A program made the position numbers and the translations under genes. Under the pieces are notes generated by a model. The model made no database searches and was not told where the DNA came from. It worked only from the letters and a program-made list of their open reading frames with translations. Below are positions 1-9,775 of a DNA stretch of 64,000 bases, piece by piece. Within the stretch, counting starts at the first letter, position 1; every line of letters begins with the position of its first letter. The stretch comes from Psychrobacter sp. NG25 (GTDB taxonomy: Bacteria > Pseudomonadota > Gammaproteobacteria > Pseudomonadales > Moraxellaceae), in NCBI RefSeq assembly GCF_015234355.1, contig NZ_JADGMV010000005.1, positions 124,001 to 188,000 on the forward strand, read 5' to 3'.

Positions 1-182
1 CCCAAGGATTCAGTACCGTATGGCGTACTGGATTGTTGTGTAACGAACCAGCTGTCAAAGCCTACTTTGATGTCGGTCCAGATGATTATGTCACGGCTTT
101 TGTTTATACTGGTACCAGTCCGAAAGACGAGGCACCACGTAAAGCCATTGATATTGAGTCGCTGGTGCGGTTTGAGTCATAG
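1..182 (+). CDS. Nitroreductase family protein, C-terminal fragment
   Basis: The window opens inside an open frame (codons begin at position 3) that ends with TAG at 180-182. The visible 59 residues contain GFSTVWRTG, then a stretch ending FVYTGTSPKDEAPRK, which matches the C-terminal part of small FMN-dependent nitroreductases of the YdjA type (the GxGxxWRTG and GFxYxGT segments of that family). These enzymes bind FMN and reduce nitro or related compounds with NAD(P)H in the cytoplasm. Only the end is present, so length, start and specificity cannot be judged. The gap to the next gene is about 115 bp with no clear terminator. Confidence 0.7.
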   Translation, partial: QGFSTVWRTGLLCNEPAVKAYFDVGPDDYVTAFVYTGTSPKDEAPRKAIDIESLVRFES

Positions 183-296
183 TGACTCTGAGCCTCATCC
201 ATATTAGCCAAAAAAGCCAGATAGCCTCATCACCCAAAATGCCTAAGTCATGATACGTTCTATTAATAATAAGTCAGTCAACATGGATAAAAGAAT

Positions 297-1592
297 ATGA
301 CCAGCCCCAATAATAGCCATAAAAAAACCAGTCACGAAAATAGCGAAACAGATAAGAATACGCCAGAAAAGCAAAACAGTCTGCTGGCAGGTATCATCGA
401 GCGTGCAACCAAATCAGGTATTGGCCGTAAAAAGCTGAATCCTAGTGCGGTAGAGTCCGCAGTGGCAAAAAACATGGCGGATATTCACAGTAATCCTACC
501 AAGCTGCGTTTGGCATTTTTAGGTGGTGGCAGTTTTGGTACGGCAATGGCAAATTTGGCGGCACGCAATGGCTGTGATACCACACTATGGGTACGTAACA
601 AACGTACTGTAAAAGCGATGGCAAAAACCCAAACCAATAAAAAATACTTACCAGGTTATAAGCTTGATGATCGCCTCAAATACAGCCATGATTTGGCAGC
701 ATCAGTTAAAGACAAAGACATCATTTTTATTGCTGTGCCAGGTTTGGCATTTCGTGAAACCTTAAAAAGTATTGCGCCATTTATTAGTGGACAGTCTATT
801 GTGTCATTGACCAAAGGAATGGAAAAAGACACCTTTGCAATGATGAGTGACATTATTAAAGAGGTTTTGCCAGAAGTGAATTTTGGCGTCATGTCAGGGC
901 CAAACCTTGCGATAGAAATCATGAAGAACATGCCGTCTGCTACGGTGATTGCTAGTGAGTCTGAGCCATTACGCCATGCAGTACAAGCCGCGCTACATAG
1001 TGCATTCTTTCGGGTATTTGCTAGTGATGATGTCAAAGGTGTGGAGCTAGGCGGTGCACTCAAAAATATCTATGCGATTGCAATGGGTATGGCAGCAGCC
1101 TACGATGTCGGCGAAAACACCAAAGCAATGATACTGACCCGTGCCTTAGCAGAAATGAGTCGCTTTGGCGTGGAAGCGGGTGCGAATCCACTAACGTTTT
1201 TAGGATTGTCTGGCGTTGGTGATTTATACGCCACTTGTAGCTCAGAGTTGAGTCGTAATTACCGTATCGGTAATATGCTTGGCCGTGGTATGAGCATCGA
1301 TGCAGCGGTGAAAAAACTCGGTCAGACAGCTGAAGGGGTCAACACCATTCAGCAAGTGCATGAGAAAGCCACCAAAGATGGCATTTACATGCCTATTACG
1401 CATGCGCTTTATGCAGTTATTTATGAAGATAAAGCAGCATTGGGTGTGGCGTTACATCTAATGGAAGCAGGGTTCCGCAGTGATGTCGAATTTGTCATGG
1501 CACATGACCACAGCAATGCGGCGCTTACCGCACAAATGAAGACGTCAAGCGACAGCACTGATGATGAAAGTGGCGATACTGACAGTAAGTAA
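297..1592 (+). CDS. gpsA: Glycerol-3-phosphate dehydrogenase [NAD(P)+]
   Basis: Cytoplasmic enzyme that reduces dihydroxyacetone phosphate to sn-glycerol-3-phosphate for phospholipid synthesis. The dinucleotide-binding loop GGGSFGTAMA is near residue 77, SGPNLAIEI follows mid-protein, and GGALKN carries the expected catalytic Lys at about residue 256. The core matches the family length (about 330-340 aa), but this 431-aa product has about 65 extra N-terminal residues that are polar and Lys/Asn/Ser-rich, plus a short acidic C-terminal tail. An internal ATG at 474 (Met60) would give a conventional protein, but no ribosome-binding site precedes it; the upstream ATG has only a weak one. The extension is therefore plausible but unproven. 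Followed after 84 bp by sixA. Confidence 0.93.
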   Translation: MTSPNNSHKKTSHENSETDKNTPEKQNSLLAGIIERATKSGIGRKKLNPSAVESAVAKNMADIHSNPTKLRLAFLGGGSFGTAMANLAARNGCDTTLWVRNKRTVKAMAKTQTNKKYLPGYKLDDRLKYSHDLAASVKDKDIIFIAVPGLAFRETLKSIAPFISGQSIVSLTKGMEKDTFAMMSDIIKEVLPEVNFGVMSGPNLAIEIMKNMPSATVIASESEPLRHAVQAALHSAFFRVFASDDVKGVELGGALKNIYAIAMGMAAAYDVGENTKAMILTRALAEMSRFGVEAGANPLTFLGLSGVGDLYATCSSELSRNYRIGNMLGRGMSIDAAVKKLGQTAEGVNTIQQVHEKATKDGIYMPITHALYAVIYEDKAALGVALHLMEAGFRSDVEFVMAHDHSNAALTAQMKTSSDSTDDESGDTDSK

Positions 1593-1607
1593 AAACCCCA
1601 ATGTTAA

Positions 1608-1655
1608 ATGATGACGTTGTTTCAAGAGTGATTATTCTAAAAATAACGTCATCAT
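1608..1655 (+). other. Inverted repeat between gpsA and sixA
   Basis: Two perfect 11-bp arms (ATGATGACGTT at 1608-1618 and AACGTCATCAT at 1645-1655) flank a 26-nt loop. There is no U-tract after it, so it is not a standard terminator. It may attenuate or protect the gpsA-sixA transcript, or bind a protein. It ends about 20 bp before the sixA start. Confidence 0.4.
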
Positions 1656-1676
1656 GACAATGCATAAAGGAAGGTT

Positions 1677-2135
1677 ATGAAAATTATACTTGTTCGTCAT
1701 GGTCAAGCAGAAGATGAATCGCGCCCAGACAGCGCGCGCCAGTTAACGAATTTTGGTCAACAGCAAGCCATACAAACGGCAGAGTATGTGACGACTCATT
1801 ACAATCCCGATTACTTTGTCGTCAGCCCTTACGACAGAGCGCAGCAGACACTAGCTGAATTTCAGTCGAGAGCATCTACAGTACCATCGGTCGTATTAAA
1901 AAACATTACTCCTTCTGATGATGCGCGTCAGGCTCTCATAGATTTAGCTAATATTGAAGCTGAGTGTTTGGTCGTCGTGTGTCATATGTCTATCGTTGCT
2001 TATATCGCTGGTCTACTCACAGGTGATTATCCTGAGTCGTTTTCTTTGACAGAAGCCAGAGTGTTTGAGATGGAGTTTGTGATGATGGGGATGGCAACTG
2101 AGGTTGATCGCTTTGTACCTAAGCAGCCTTACTAA
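1677..2135 (+). CDS. sixA: Phosphohistidine phosphatase SixA
   Basis: A 152-aa histidine-phosphatase-superfamily protein. The signature VRHGQAE places the phospho-accepting His at residue 8, and a second catalytic His lies in VVCHMSIVA. This matches the small single-domain SixA type (about 150-160 aa), which dephosphorylates phosphohistidine in phosphotransfer proteins in the cytoplasm. The start has a good ribosome-binding site (AAGGAAGG) seven bases upstream. gpsA-sixA adjacency suggests co-transcription. A general phosphoglycerate-mutase-like phosphatase is the alternative; the small size favours SixA. Confidence 0.88.
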   Translation: MKIILVRHGQAEDESRPDSARQLTNFGQQQAIQTAEYVTTHYNPDYFVVSPYDRAQQTLAEFQSRASTVPSVVLKNITPSDDARQALIDLANIEAECLVVVCHMSIVAYIAGLLTGDYPESFSLTEARVFEMEFVMMGMATEVDRFVPKQPY

Positions 2136-2500
2136 GGCTCTTTACTCATTTGCTTTTTTAAGGCTAATTAATAAACCATTGGTGCCATGTTTCCCATTAG
2201 GCCGTAACATATGAAAGGTCAAAAAACTTCTGTTTATGGCAGTCGTCCATGATGATCATAAAGCCGATACGCAAAGCAATATCTATCAAAGACTCTTAAA
2301 AGAAGTTAGAGTAAATAAGCCAATTCAGGCACAAGTACCCACCATTTCATACCAGTATGTTCTATGAGCATGCGGTATATTCCAACAGAGTTTATGAGCA
2401 CATTGCTCTCAAATCACTGTTTATCATGAGACTTATTGAAAAACAGCTCATCTGCTCCCATCAAATAGTGATTAGTTACTGTTAATTATGGAAATTTACT
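2136..2500. other. Gene-free stretch of about 365 bp
   Basis: No convincing gene. A 43-codon frame at 2236-2367 (+) lacks a good ribosome-binding site and shows no recognisable motif. The rest has stops in all frames, with no clear terminator after sixA. Confidence 0.4.
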
Positions 2501-3061
2501 ATGGATCCTTCCCTTAATCACAATTCTGATGAGCATTTGCAAAAACAGACGAAAACTGCTGATAACAGCCATCATGAATCAGGTGGGGCTAGGTTTAATG
2601 ATGAGCGTTCTGATTATGGTGTTTCTCAGCAAAGACAAGGTAATACGATGAGCGACAGTATGAATAACGATAAGCGCCGTTCTCTCACCACATATAACCA
2701 CATTACTTATTTTTTATATGTGATTAGCTACTTTACCGCTGGTTTATTGTGGATTGTGCCGATTGTGATGAACTATGCCAAGCGTCGTGATGCTGATGGA
2801 ACATGGTTAGCCACACATTTTGATTGGCAAATTAAGACTTTTTGGTACAGCATTGTTTTGTTTGTCATTGGCATCATGATTATAACTTTTGCTTTGGGTG
2901 GCTTTGGTATCAGCATGTTGGCTGATAGTGATCATATCGCTATTGGCTCGTTACTGTTAGCCGCATTTGGTTCTTTAATTATGGTATTTACCTTTGTATG
3001 GCATCTATATCGTATCGTTCGTGGCTGGATAGCACTAACCGATGGGCGTCCTGTGCCTTGA
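2501..3061 (+). CDS. Small membrane protein resembling the DUF4870 family
   Basis: A 186-aa protein with a polar, His/Asn/Gln-rich N-terminus of about 60 residues followed by three or so hydrophobic segments (roughly residues 67-87, 115-137 and 145-168). The pattern of an N-terminal TYNHITYFLYVISYFTAG segment, then HFDWQIKTFW, then a basic-aromatic C-terminus (HLYRIVRGW) resembles DUF4870-type membrane proteins of Neisseria and Moraxellaceae. Function is unknown; the family sits in the inner membrane. An internal ATG at 2648 (Met50) just before the conserved part is an alternative start. It stands alone between sixA and pyrD. Confidence 0.72.
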   Translation: MDPSLNHNSDEHLQKQTKTADNSHHESGGARFNDERSDYGVSQQRQGNTMSDSMNNDKRRSLTTYNHITYFLYVISYFTAGLLWIVPIVMNYAKRRDADGTWLATHFDWQIKTFWYSIVLFVIGIMIITFALGGFGISMLADSDHIAIGSLLLAAFGSLIMVFTFVWHLYRIVRGWIALTDGRPVP

Positions 3062-3124
3062 TAAGTAATTAATCTCTATCTATATAGGCTATGGTTTTAA
3101 TATAGAAATTTACCGCATGAAATT

Positions 3125-3154
3125 TTGCTCTTATTTCTGTTAAGCTGATATAAT
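3125..3154 (+). promoter_or_regulatory. Likely sigma-70 promoter of pyrD
   Basis: TTGCTC (3125-3130), an 18-bp spacer, and a perfect TATAAT (3149-3154). Transcription would start near 3161, which makes the TTG codon at 3163 an unlikely translation start and supports the ATG at 3220. Confidence 0.55.
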
Positions 3155-3219
3155 CGCAGCGCTTGATTTCATTCGCACTTTTTATTCACCATTTCTTTTT
3201 AGCAGGATCTGTCATTACT

Positions 3220-4254
3220 ATGTCTTATGCCTTACTTCGTCCTTTTTTCTTTAAGATGGATCCCGAGCACGCCCACGAGATGACATTGTCCTTATTGGAT
3301 AAAGCTCATAAAGCGCGTGTTTTAGGTTTGGTGTATGGTCAGTCGATGCAGCCAACAGACTGTATGGGTTTACAGTTTTCTAATCCAGTAGGCTTAGCTG
3401 CAGGATTGGATAAGAACGGTGACTATATTGATGCCTTAGCTGAGTTAGGATTTGGTTTTATAGAAGTCGGAACGGTCACACCAAGGCCACAGGTAGGTAA
3501 CGACAAGCCAAGATTGTTTAGAATAAAGCAAGCAGATGCCATTATTAACCGTATGGGTTTTAATAACCAAGGTGTCGATTATTTGATCGAAAATGTCAAA
3601 CGTTGCAAATACAAAGGCAACATCGGTATTAATATCGGTAAAAATGCCGATACACCAGTAGAGCAGGCAGCAGATGATTACGTCTATTGTCTAGAGCGTG
3701 CTTATCCGCATGCCTCTTATATTACCGTAAACATCTCTTCGCCAAATACCAAAAACTTACGTGATCTGCAAAGTGGTGAAGCACTAACTCAGCTTTTAGA
3801 TACCATCAAAAATCGTCATAGCCAATTGGCGACCGAATATGGTTTTTATGTGCCATTGGTACTGAAAGTTGCTCCTGATTTAGAGCCTCTTCAAGTGGAT
3901 TATATCTCACAGCAGCTGATAGATTTTGAGATTGATGGTTTGATTGCGACCAATACGACTTTGAGCCGTGTCGGCGTAGAAGACTTACGTGATGGTGATC
4001 AAATGGGTGGCCTATCTGGTCGTCCAGTGAGCCATATTAGTACTCAGATTTTACAACAGTTTTCTGATCAGTTGGATGGTAAAGTCGCATTAATCGGTGT
4101 CGGTGGTATCGACAGCGGTGCCAAAGCCGTCAAGAAGATTCAGGCCGGTGCAGACATGGTACAGCTCTATACAGGTCTTATCTATCGTGGACCTGGGTTG
4201 GTACAGTCTTGTATTCAGGCAATCGGTGGCTATTACGATGCCATGGAAAGCTAA
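3220..4254 (+). CDS. pyrD: Dihydroorotate dehydrogenase (quinone), class 2
   Basis: Membrane-associated FMN enzyme that oxidises dihydroorotate to orotate with quinone, the fourth step of pyrimidine synthesis. From ATG 3220 the product is 344 aa, typical for class 2, and begins [20 protein letters not shown], the usual N-terminal membrane-binding helix of the family. Conserved segments are visible in order: [26 protein letters not shown] (catalytic Ser of class 2), KVAPDL, TNTT and IGVGGI for FMN phosphate. The open frame extends 19 codons upstream to a TTG, but that lies at the likely transcription start. AGCAGGA upstream of 3220 may serve as the ribosome-binding site. Confidence 0.96.
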   Translation: MSYALLRPFFFKMDPEHAHEMTLSLLDKAHKARVLGLVYGQSMQPTDCMGLQFSNPVGLAAGLDKNGDYIDALAELGFGFIEVGTVTPRPQVGNDKPRLFRIKQADAIINRMGFNNQGVDYLIENVKRCKYKGNIGINIGKNADTPVEQAADDYVYCLERAYPHASYITVNISSPNTKNLRDLQSGEALTQLLDTIKNRHSQLATEYGFYVPLVLKVAPDLEPLQVDYISQQLIDFEIDGLIATNTTLSRVGVEDLRDGDQMGGLSGRPVSHISTQILQQFSDQLDGKVALIGVGGIDSGAKAVKKIQAGADMVQLYTGLIYRGPGLVQSCIQAIGGYYDAMES

Positions 4255-4358
4255 TCTGTCCACTAATTCATTACAAATTGAATGTTCAAAAATTAACCTT
4301 GTCATAAACACTTAAGTAAATACTTGATAAAAATACCATAGGGTATGAGGCATAGAAA

Positions 4359-4856
4359 ATGAGTGGTCTGGATATTGTGATTGCTATCGTTGTCTTGGTT
4401 GGCTTGTGGCGCGGCTTTCAAGTAGGGTTGATTAAAACAGCCATTGGTTTGGTCGGTTGGTTGATTGCGCTAGTCGCTGCTACGCGTCTGGCGGGTGTTG
4501 TGTCGCCTCAATTAGCAGGTATCGTAGAAAACCCTGTCTTACAGATGGCAATGGCATTTCTATTAGTGGTGATTGTGATATTAGCCATCATGCATACAGT
4601 GGCATTTGTATTTTCAGGGGTGCTCAAGACTTTACGTCTGGATATCGTTGATAAGATGGCAGGCGGCGTCCTTGGTGCGGCTAAAAATGTATTGATGGTC
4701 TTAGTGGTTCTGAGTGTCAGTGCGCCGCTATTGGTCCAGATGCCACAATGGCAAACCTCAGTGCTCGCACCAGAGCTAATGCCTTATGCACCGATGGGTA
4801 AAGCATTGGTATCAGACGTGCTTGGCATGGCTTGGGATCAAGTCAACCAGTCATAA
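4359..4856 (+). CDS. cvpA: CvpA family membrane protein
   Basis: A 165-aa inner-membrane protein with four hydrophobic segments and the family opening LDIVIAIVVLVGLWRGFQVG. CvpA-family proteins are named for a requirement in colicin V production in E. coli and are linked to envelope homeostasis. Location upstream of purF is a conserved arrangement in gammaproteobacteria and supports the assignment. GAGG lies eight bases before the ATG. The gap to purF is 325 bp, longer than usual, so purF may have its own promoter. Confidence 0.9.
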   Translation: MSGLDIVIAIVVLVGLWRGFQVGLIKTAIGLVGWLIALVAATRLAGVVSPQLAGIVENPVLQMAMAFLLVVIVILAIMHTVAFVFSGVLKTLRLDIVDKMAGGVLGAAKNVLMVLVVLSVSAPLLVQMPQWQTSVLAPELMPYAPMGKALVSDVLGMAWDQVNQS

Positions 4857-5181
4857 TATAGTCGATTATATTTCTAAGACTTAACACTATGATTTTTATC
4901 ATGTCTTTTTTACCATTCAAGCTTTTATAACATCAATAACATCGTATTCGACATTCATTCTTGAAAAAATAATTTTTGATAGCAGTTAAGGCTCATAAAT
5001 CAGCATCAGTGACTTATGGATGCTTATGTTTTGAAAACCAAAAAGATAAATGCTTGTTAAATGTTTCGTAAATATCATAAGGTCGACGGTGAGTGACAGC
5101 ACGCATTTTTGATAATGTGCCGTCTAATTTTTTGCCGTTATTGTAGTACTAATGTATGGATCAAAATAGGATATAGCTATT
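4857..5181. other. cvpA-purF intergenic stretch (325 bp)
   Basis: AT-rich, with no open frame of note and no terminator-like hairpin. It probably carries a purF promoter, but I cannot point to a clear -35/-10 pair or PurR-type palindrome. Confidence 0.35.
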
Positions 5182-6717
5182 ATGTGTGGAGTCATTGGAG
5201 TTGCAGCTCACGAACCAGTCAATCAGATACTTTATGACGGTTTGACGATGCTACAGCATCGCGGGCAAGATGCAGCAGGTATTGTCACTTTGCAAGATGG
5301 ACGACTCTATCTACGTAAAGAGAATGGCATGGTACGTGACGTATTTATGAATCGTCATATGATGAAACTGGTTGGTAAGTTCGGTATCGGTCACGTTCGT
5401 TACCCAACGGCAGGCACGTCAAGCAGTGCTGAAGCTCAACCATTTTATGTCAACTCACCTTATGGTATTACCCTTGCGCATAATGGTAACTTGACCAATG
5501 CTGAGAGCTTGGCCAAGTCTTTGTACATCGAAGATCGCCGCCATCTTAATACTGATTCAGATTCTGAAGTACTCTTGAACGTACTGGCCCATGAAATGCA
5601 GAATTTGGGTAAAACAAAAGCAACGCCTGCTGATATTTTTGAAGCAGTCACGTCTGTTTATGGCCGTGTGGAAGGTGCTTATGGTGTTGTTGCCCTTATT
5701 ACTGGTCATGGTTTACTCGCGTTTCGTGACCCCAACGGCATCCGTCCGCTTATCTATGGTAAGCGTATGGCACCAAACGGTGGCACTGAGTATATGGTCG
5801 CTTCAGAGTCAGTCGCATTGACAGGATCTGGATTTACGATCATTCGTGATGTCAAACCAGGCGAAGCTATCTTTATTGATCTCGATCATAAAATACATAC
5901 CCATCAGTGCGTAGAGCAAAAAGAATATACACCATGTATATTTGAGTATGTCTATTTTGCTCGTCCAGATTCAATCATGGACAATATCTCAGTTTATAAA
6001 GCCCGCTTACGTATGGGTGAAAAACTGGCAGATAAAATCATGGCTGAATGGGGTGAAGATCACGATATCGATGTGGTTATTCCTATTCCAGATACCTCGC
6101 GTACTTCCGCGATGGAGTTGGCACTTAAGATGAATGTTAAGTACCGTGAAGGGTTTATGAAAAACCGCTATATCGGTCGTACCTTCATCATGCCAGGTCA
6201 GCAACAACGCAAAAAATCTGTTCGCCAGAAACTTAGCGCTGTGCCGTTAGAGTTCAAAGGTAAAAACGTACTATTGGTTGATGACTCTATCGTTCGTGGG
6301 ACGACATGTCATGAAATCATTCAAATGGCTCGAGACGCTGGTGCCAATAAGGTGTTTTTTGCGAGTGCTGCGCCACCGGTTAAGTATCCAAACGTGTATG
6401 GTATCGATATGCCAGTACGTAGTGAGCTTATTGCCTCAGGTCACACAGTCGAAGAAGTACGTGAAATCATTGGTGCTGATCGATTGATTTTCCAAGACTT
6501 GGATGACTTGATTGATGCGGTAAAAGATACTAAGCATAGCAAAGTTGAAGGCTTTGATTGTGCTGTATTCAATGGTTGCTACATCACTGGGCAAATTAAT
6601 GAAGCCTATCTTGATCATTTACAAGAGCAGCGCAATGACACGGCTAAGACAGGTAAAAAAGGTGTGCAAATAGTGGCTGATACCCCAGTCGATATGATGG
6701 GTGTTGAAGAGCTTTAA
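5182..6717 (+). CDS. purF: Amidophosphoribosyltransferase
   Basis: First committed enzyme of purine synthesis: transfers glutamine amide nitrogen to PRPP to give phosphoribosylamine. The sequence starts MCGVIGV, so removal of Met exposes the catalytic N-terminal Cys of a class II glutamine amidotransferase. HVRYPTAG and NGNLTN follow in the glutaminase half. The phosphoribosyltransferase half shows the PRPP loop [13 protein letters not shown]. At 511 aa it matches the E. coli-type enzyme (about 505 aa). The Cys-to-start and PRPP loop are intact, so the enzyme should be active. Followed by a strong terminator at 6761-6798. Confidence 0.97.
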   Translation: MCGVIGVAAHEPVNQILYDGLTMLQHRGQDAAGIVTLQDGRLYLRKENGMVRDVFMNRHMMKLVGKFGIGHVRYPTAGTSSSAEAQPFYVNSPYGITLAHNGNLTNAESLAKSLYIEDRRHLNTDSDSEVLLNVLAHEMQNLGKTKATPADIFEAVTSVYGRVEGAYGVVALITGHGLLAFRDPNGIRPLIYGKRMAPNGGTEYMVASESVALTGSGFTIIRDVKPGEAIFIDLDHKIHTHQCVEQKEYTPCIFEYVYFARPDSIMDNISVYKARLRMGEKLADKIMAEWGEDHDIDVVIPIPDTSRTSAMELALKMNVKYREGFMKNRYIGRTFIMPGQQQRKKSVRQKLSAVPLEFKGKNVLLVDDSIVRGTTCHEIIQMARDAGANKVFFASAAPPVKYPNVYGIDMPVRSELIASGHTVEEVREIIGADRLIFQDLDDLIDAVKDTKHSKVEGFDCAVFNGCYITGQINEAYLDHLQEQRNDTAKTGKKGVQIVADTPVDMMGVEEL

Positions 6718-6760
6718 GAAGCAACCCTTCTTAATTAGCTAGCTCTATACAGTACGCTTA

Positions 6761-6798
6761 AAAAAAGGCTGGATTCTCAATAGAATCCAGCCTTTTTT
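6761..6798 (+). terminator. Bidirectional terminator, purF / azlD
   Basis: A 17-bp perfect stem (GGCTGGATTCT core, with A and T tracts as the outer pairs) around loop CAAT. It ends purF (+) and, because the A-tract becomes a U-tract on the other strand, also azlCD (-). Confidence 0.92.
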
Positions 6799-6852
6799 AT
6801 GTTCAAAATATTATTTAACGCTTTGCTTGGCACTGAATTCTAGCTAATATTT

Positions 6853-7212
6853 TTAGCCTAGAAAGTTAGTAAATACCCACAACAAGCCATTAATAGCAGC
6901 AATACCGACAATCATGCTGACCAATAATTGACGGCTGATATGGTATATAAGTAAGACTAAAAGTAAGGCACCAATTTGTGCCATCAATAGATGTAACTCA
7001 GCACTATTTAAAGTCGTGGTCGCAGACAGATCTTGATAAGAGAGGCTGGTTAAAATGAGCAATACCATGACAGATAGCGGCAAGCTCTCATTCAATCGAT
7101 GCAACCAAGGTGTGTCTAACAGTTTTCTGGGTATTAAAGAAGGCAGGGCGCGCGTGATAAAGGTAACCGCGGCCATCGCAAAAGTCGCGAAAATAAGATA
7201 ACTACTGGTCAT
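6853..7212 (-). CDS. azlD: Branched-chain amino acid export subunit AzlD
   Basis: Small hydrophobic protein (119 aa from the chosen start) with four membrane segments and the family motif FITRALPSLIPRKLL near the N-terminus. AzlD works with AzlC in an inner-membrane exporter of branched-chain amino acids and analogues. The longest frame starts at 7269, but AGGAG lies just upstream of the ATG at 7212, which overlaps the end of azlC by 11 bp. That overlap implies translational coupling. The pair is transcribed azlC then azlD and ends at the shared terminator 6761-6798. Confidence 0.88.
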   Translation of the reverse strand: MTSSYLIFATFAMAAVTFITRALPSLIPRKLLDTPWLHRLNESLPLSVMVLLILTSLSYQDLSATTTLNSAELHLLMAQIGALLLVLLIYHISRQLLVSMIVGIAAINGLLWVFTNFLG

Positions 7213-7951
7213 CAGTTTCTCCTGCCATGTTGCTTTTTTCTTCCATGCCTCGCTGCACCCAAAATCCACGTGCTAAAATCAGCAACATACAAATAGTAAT
7301 CGCGACCAATAGTAACCAGTTACTCGTAAATAAAGAGGCTGCTGCTAGAGAGACTACGGCAATGCCAATTGGGAAGTAGCGTTTGATACTTTGAAACTGC
7401 TCATAAGCCAAAATAGCAAACAAGCAAACCAAGGCGAAATCCAAGTGAGGAACCAAGTCGCTGAGCGTACTACCAATCATGATGCCAATCGTACTGGCCA
7501 GCACCCACCAACTTTGGTTAAAGAGACTGACTGGTAGTATCAAGGACTGTCGCGACTCATTGGGCAAGCTGGTCATCAATGAAAACGTTTCGTCAGTCAG
7601 CGCAAACAGGCAATAGGTTTTGGCAAGTTTGTTTTTTGGTAAATATTGCAATAATGGCATACCATAGAATACATGGCGTAAATTGATAGCCGCAATATTC
7701 GTCGCGATATTACCAATCGGTAAACCAGAACTCAACATGGGTAAGCACGCATATTGTGCAGCGCCAGCATATAATACGATACTGAGCATGATGATAGCCC
7801 ACACAGGGATACCAGCGACTTGCGCAAGTACACCAAAGGCAATCCCTGCAGGTAAGTAGCCCATTGCTACGGGCAAACTTTTTTTGAAGCCTTCAGCCCA
7901 GTCATAGCTCATTTTATATGGCTGATGCAATTCTTTTGAACGAGTAGTCAC
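7202..7951 (-). CDS. azlC: Branched-chain amino acid export permease AzlC
   Basis: A 249-aa polytopic inner-membrane protein. Key family features are GYLPAGIAFGVLA near residue 32, followed by YAGAAQYA, then INLRHVFYGM and ALTDETFS, all characteristic of AzlC/YgaZ proteins. It forms the large subunit of a two-component exporter (as YgaZH) with the adjacent azlD. Stop TAG overlaps the azlD start region. Substrate range (leucine, valine, azaleucine, methionine) is inferred from the family and cannot be read from the sequence. Confidence 0.92.
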   Translation of the reverse strand: MTTRSKELHQPYKMSYDWAEGFKKSLPVAMGYLPAGIAFGVLAQVAGIPVWAIIMLSIVLYAGAAQYACLPMLSSGLPIGNIATNIAAINLRHVFYGMPLLQYLPKNKLAKTYCLFALTDETFSLMTSLPNESRQSLILPVSLFNQSWWVLASTIGIMIGSTLSDLVPHLDFALVCLFAILAYEQFQSIKRYFPIGIAVVSLAAASLFTSNWLLLVAITICMLLILARGFWVQRGMEEKSNMAGETDDQ

Positions 7952-8053
7952 AGAATATCCTAATTGTCTTTTTGTCCAAATTATATTGAACCGACTATAT
8001 TACAAACACTTTATAAAAATACGTTATTCAATACCATATAGTTGAGAATAGCA

Positions 8054-9472
8054 TTAAGGTTCAGGCTGTAGCTTTTCGTAGCTATCTGTTTGATGCGCGT
8101 GGTACAGGAAGCCACCTAAAATAATTAGCCTAAGCAATAATAAGCACCATACACTTAACCAAATACCAGTCATGTCCCACTGCTGATAGAGAAACCAGCT
8201 GAGTGGAAAAAATATAACGGCAAGTATCAGAGCGGCATTACGGATCACATGACCAGCCGTTAAGCCAAAAAATATACCATCTAACCAATAGGCACCGACC
8301 CCGACAAGGGGCAGTAGTACTGCATAAAGATGGTAGTGATATGCCAATGTAAAAACTGTTTCGATGTTGGTCATAAACCCTAAATATGTTGGCATTGCAA
8401 GCCACCATATAGCACTCAAGGCGATGGCAAGCCCGTAACTGACAATACCTGTGCGCTTAATAATAATGCGAAAACGTGGCCAATCTCTGCGCCCAGCCGC
8501 TTGACCACTTAACGTCTCAGCAGATACCGCAACACCATCAAGGGCAAAGGCTGAGATACTCAGGACTTGGAGTAAAATAGCATTGGCCGCTAGTATGACA
8601 TCACCGCTTTGAGCAGAAAGACGAGTGATCCAAGCAAAACTCAAGGTCAAGATGATCGTACGAATGAATATGTCTTTATTTAGTGAGAATAGCCTAAGTA
8701 TGCGCTCTTTAGTGAAGTATTGCTTATCAGCAGTAAACAAAGCCCGCCAAGATATTTGCAGATGATGACGACTTAACCACAGTGCTAATAACACCCCAAA
8801 CCAAAAGGCAATGGTCGTACCTAACGCCACACCGGCCAAACCCATTTTCATCGTAAAGACAAAAAACAAGGTTAGGACGATATTGAGTATGGCAATAAAA
8901 CCTTGCTGATATAGCATATAGCGAGTTTTACCTTGCCCAGCAAACCAACCAATAAATGCAAAGTTCATCAGCTCAGCAATCACGCCCCAAAACCTAACAT
9001 CTAAGTAAGTCTGTGCAGCACGTCCACTATCTGGATTGGCTGATAGCGCCTGTAAACCAAAATCTATCAACCATGGTTTTGCCAATAGCAAGATAGCACC
9101 GATACCAAATGCCAGTAGTAAAGCACGTTGTAAGATAGACAGTAGTGGAGAGGGTGCTGTATTGACTGACGTTGCCGTACCATCTGTAGCACTGGTGGTA
9201 TGATTGGCCAGTTGCCCCATTGCTTGTGCTGACAGTCCGGACGATGCGTATTGTAAAAAGTTAAAACTGACGAGCAACAACGACAACAACTGTATCGCGA
9301 GTCCCATACCAGCAAGTTTAGCCGTATCATTCATATTACCGACGATCGCTGTATCGATCACGCTTTGCAGCGGCATGGCAAGATTGGCCAATAATACTGG
9401 TAAAGCGATGGCAATAATACGCGTATAACGGGTATCGATGGGCGGCATTGGACTAGATATGGGAGTAGTCAT
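8054..9472 (-). CDS. MATE family efflux transporter (DinF-like)
   Basis: A 472-aa inner-membrane protein with about twelve hydrophobic segments. It opens with RIIAIALPVLLANLAMPLQSVIDTAIVG, the typical first helix and loop of MATE/DinF proteins, and continues with AISAFALDGVAVSAETLSGQ in the second half. Such proteins export cationic or oxidised compounds using Na+ or H+ gradients. The open frame extends to 9571, but Met34 (9472), right before TTPISSPMPPIDTRY, fits the family start. It lies 102 bp upstream of azlC with no terminator seen, so co-transcription is possible. Substrate unknown. Confidence 0.88.
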   Translation of the reverse strand: MTTPISSPMPPIDTRYTRIIAIALPVLLANLAMPLQSVIDTAIVGNMNDTAKLAGMGLAIQLLSLLLVSFNFLQYASSGLSAQAMGQLANHTTSATDGTATSVNTAPSPLLSILQRALLLAFGIGAILLLAKPWLIDFGLQALSANPDSGRAAQTYLDVRFWGVIAELMNFAFIGWFAGQGKTRYMLYQQGFIAILNIVLTLFFVFTMKMGLAGVALGTTIAFWFGVLLALWLSRHHLQISWRALFTADKQYFTKERILRLFSLNKDIFIRTIILTLSFAWITRLSAQSGDVILAANAILLQVLSISAFALDGVAVSAETLSGQAAGRRDWPRFRIIIKRTGIVSYGLAIALSAIWWLAMPTYLGFMTNIETVFTLAYHYHLYAVLLPLVGVGAYWLDGIFFGLTAGHVIRNAALILAVIFFPLSWFLYQQWDMTGIWLSVWCLLLLRLIILGGFLYHAHQTDSYEKLQPEP

Positions 9473-9554
9473 TTTTGGCTCGTTTATACTTAAAACCCAA
9501 CAAGGATTGAGCGTAGCATATTTGCTATTTATGACAAACACAGCTACAAAGACA

Positions 9555-9592
9555 AAAGCACCTAGACTCATTATTCATGAGTCAGGTGCTTT
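9555..9592 (-). terminator. Terminator downstream of secF
   Basis: Arms AAAGCACCT/AGGTGCTTT and GACTCAT/ATGAGTC (16 bp, one unpaired A at 9564) around loop TATTC. Read on the minus strand it is followed by TTTTGTCTTTG. It lies about 185 bp past the secF stop and just upstream of the MATE gene. A second, looser repeat (CAGGCTCG/CGAGCCTG) lies at about 9661-9702. Confidence 0.75.
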
Positions 9593-9775
9593 GATTTAAA
9601 CGTTACTACTGTTATTTATGGCAGACTTTATAGTCAAACTTATATAAATTAAATAAGATATCAGGCTCGCTCAGTCTATTGTTAGTACTTTCACGAGCCT
9701 GTCTGTATCTAAATCATGTTGGACTGACTATAACATTTTAGTTAGCTACCATTATGATTGAATAGCATTAAACAT

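Noticed and set aside
2236..2367. 43-codon frame between sixA and the DUF4870-like gene
   Set aside because: Only an AAAGGT far upstream as possible ribosome-binding site and no recognisable sequence features.
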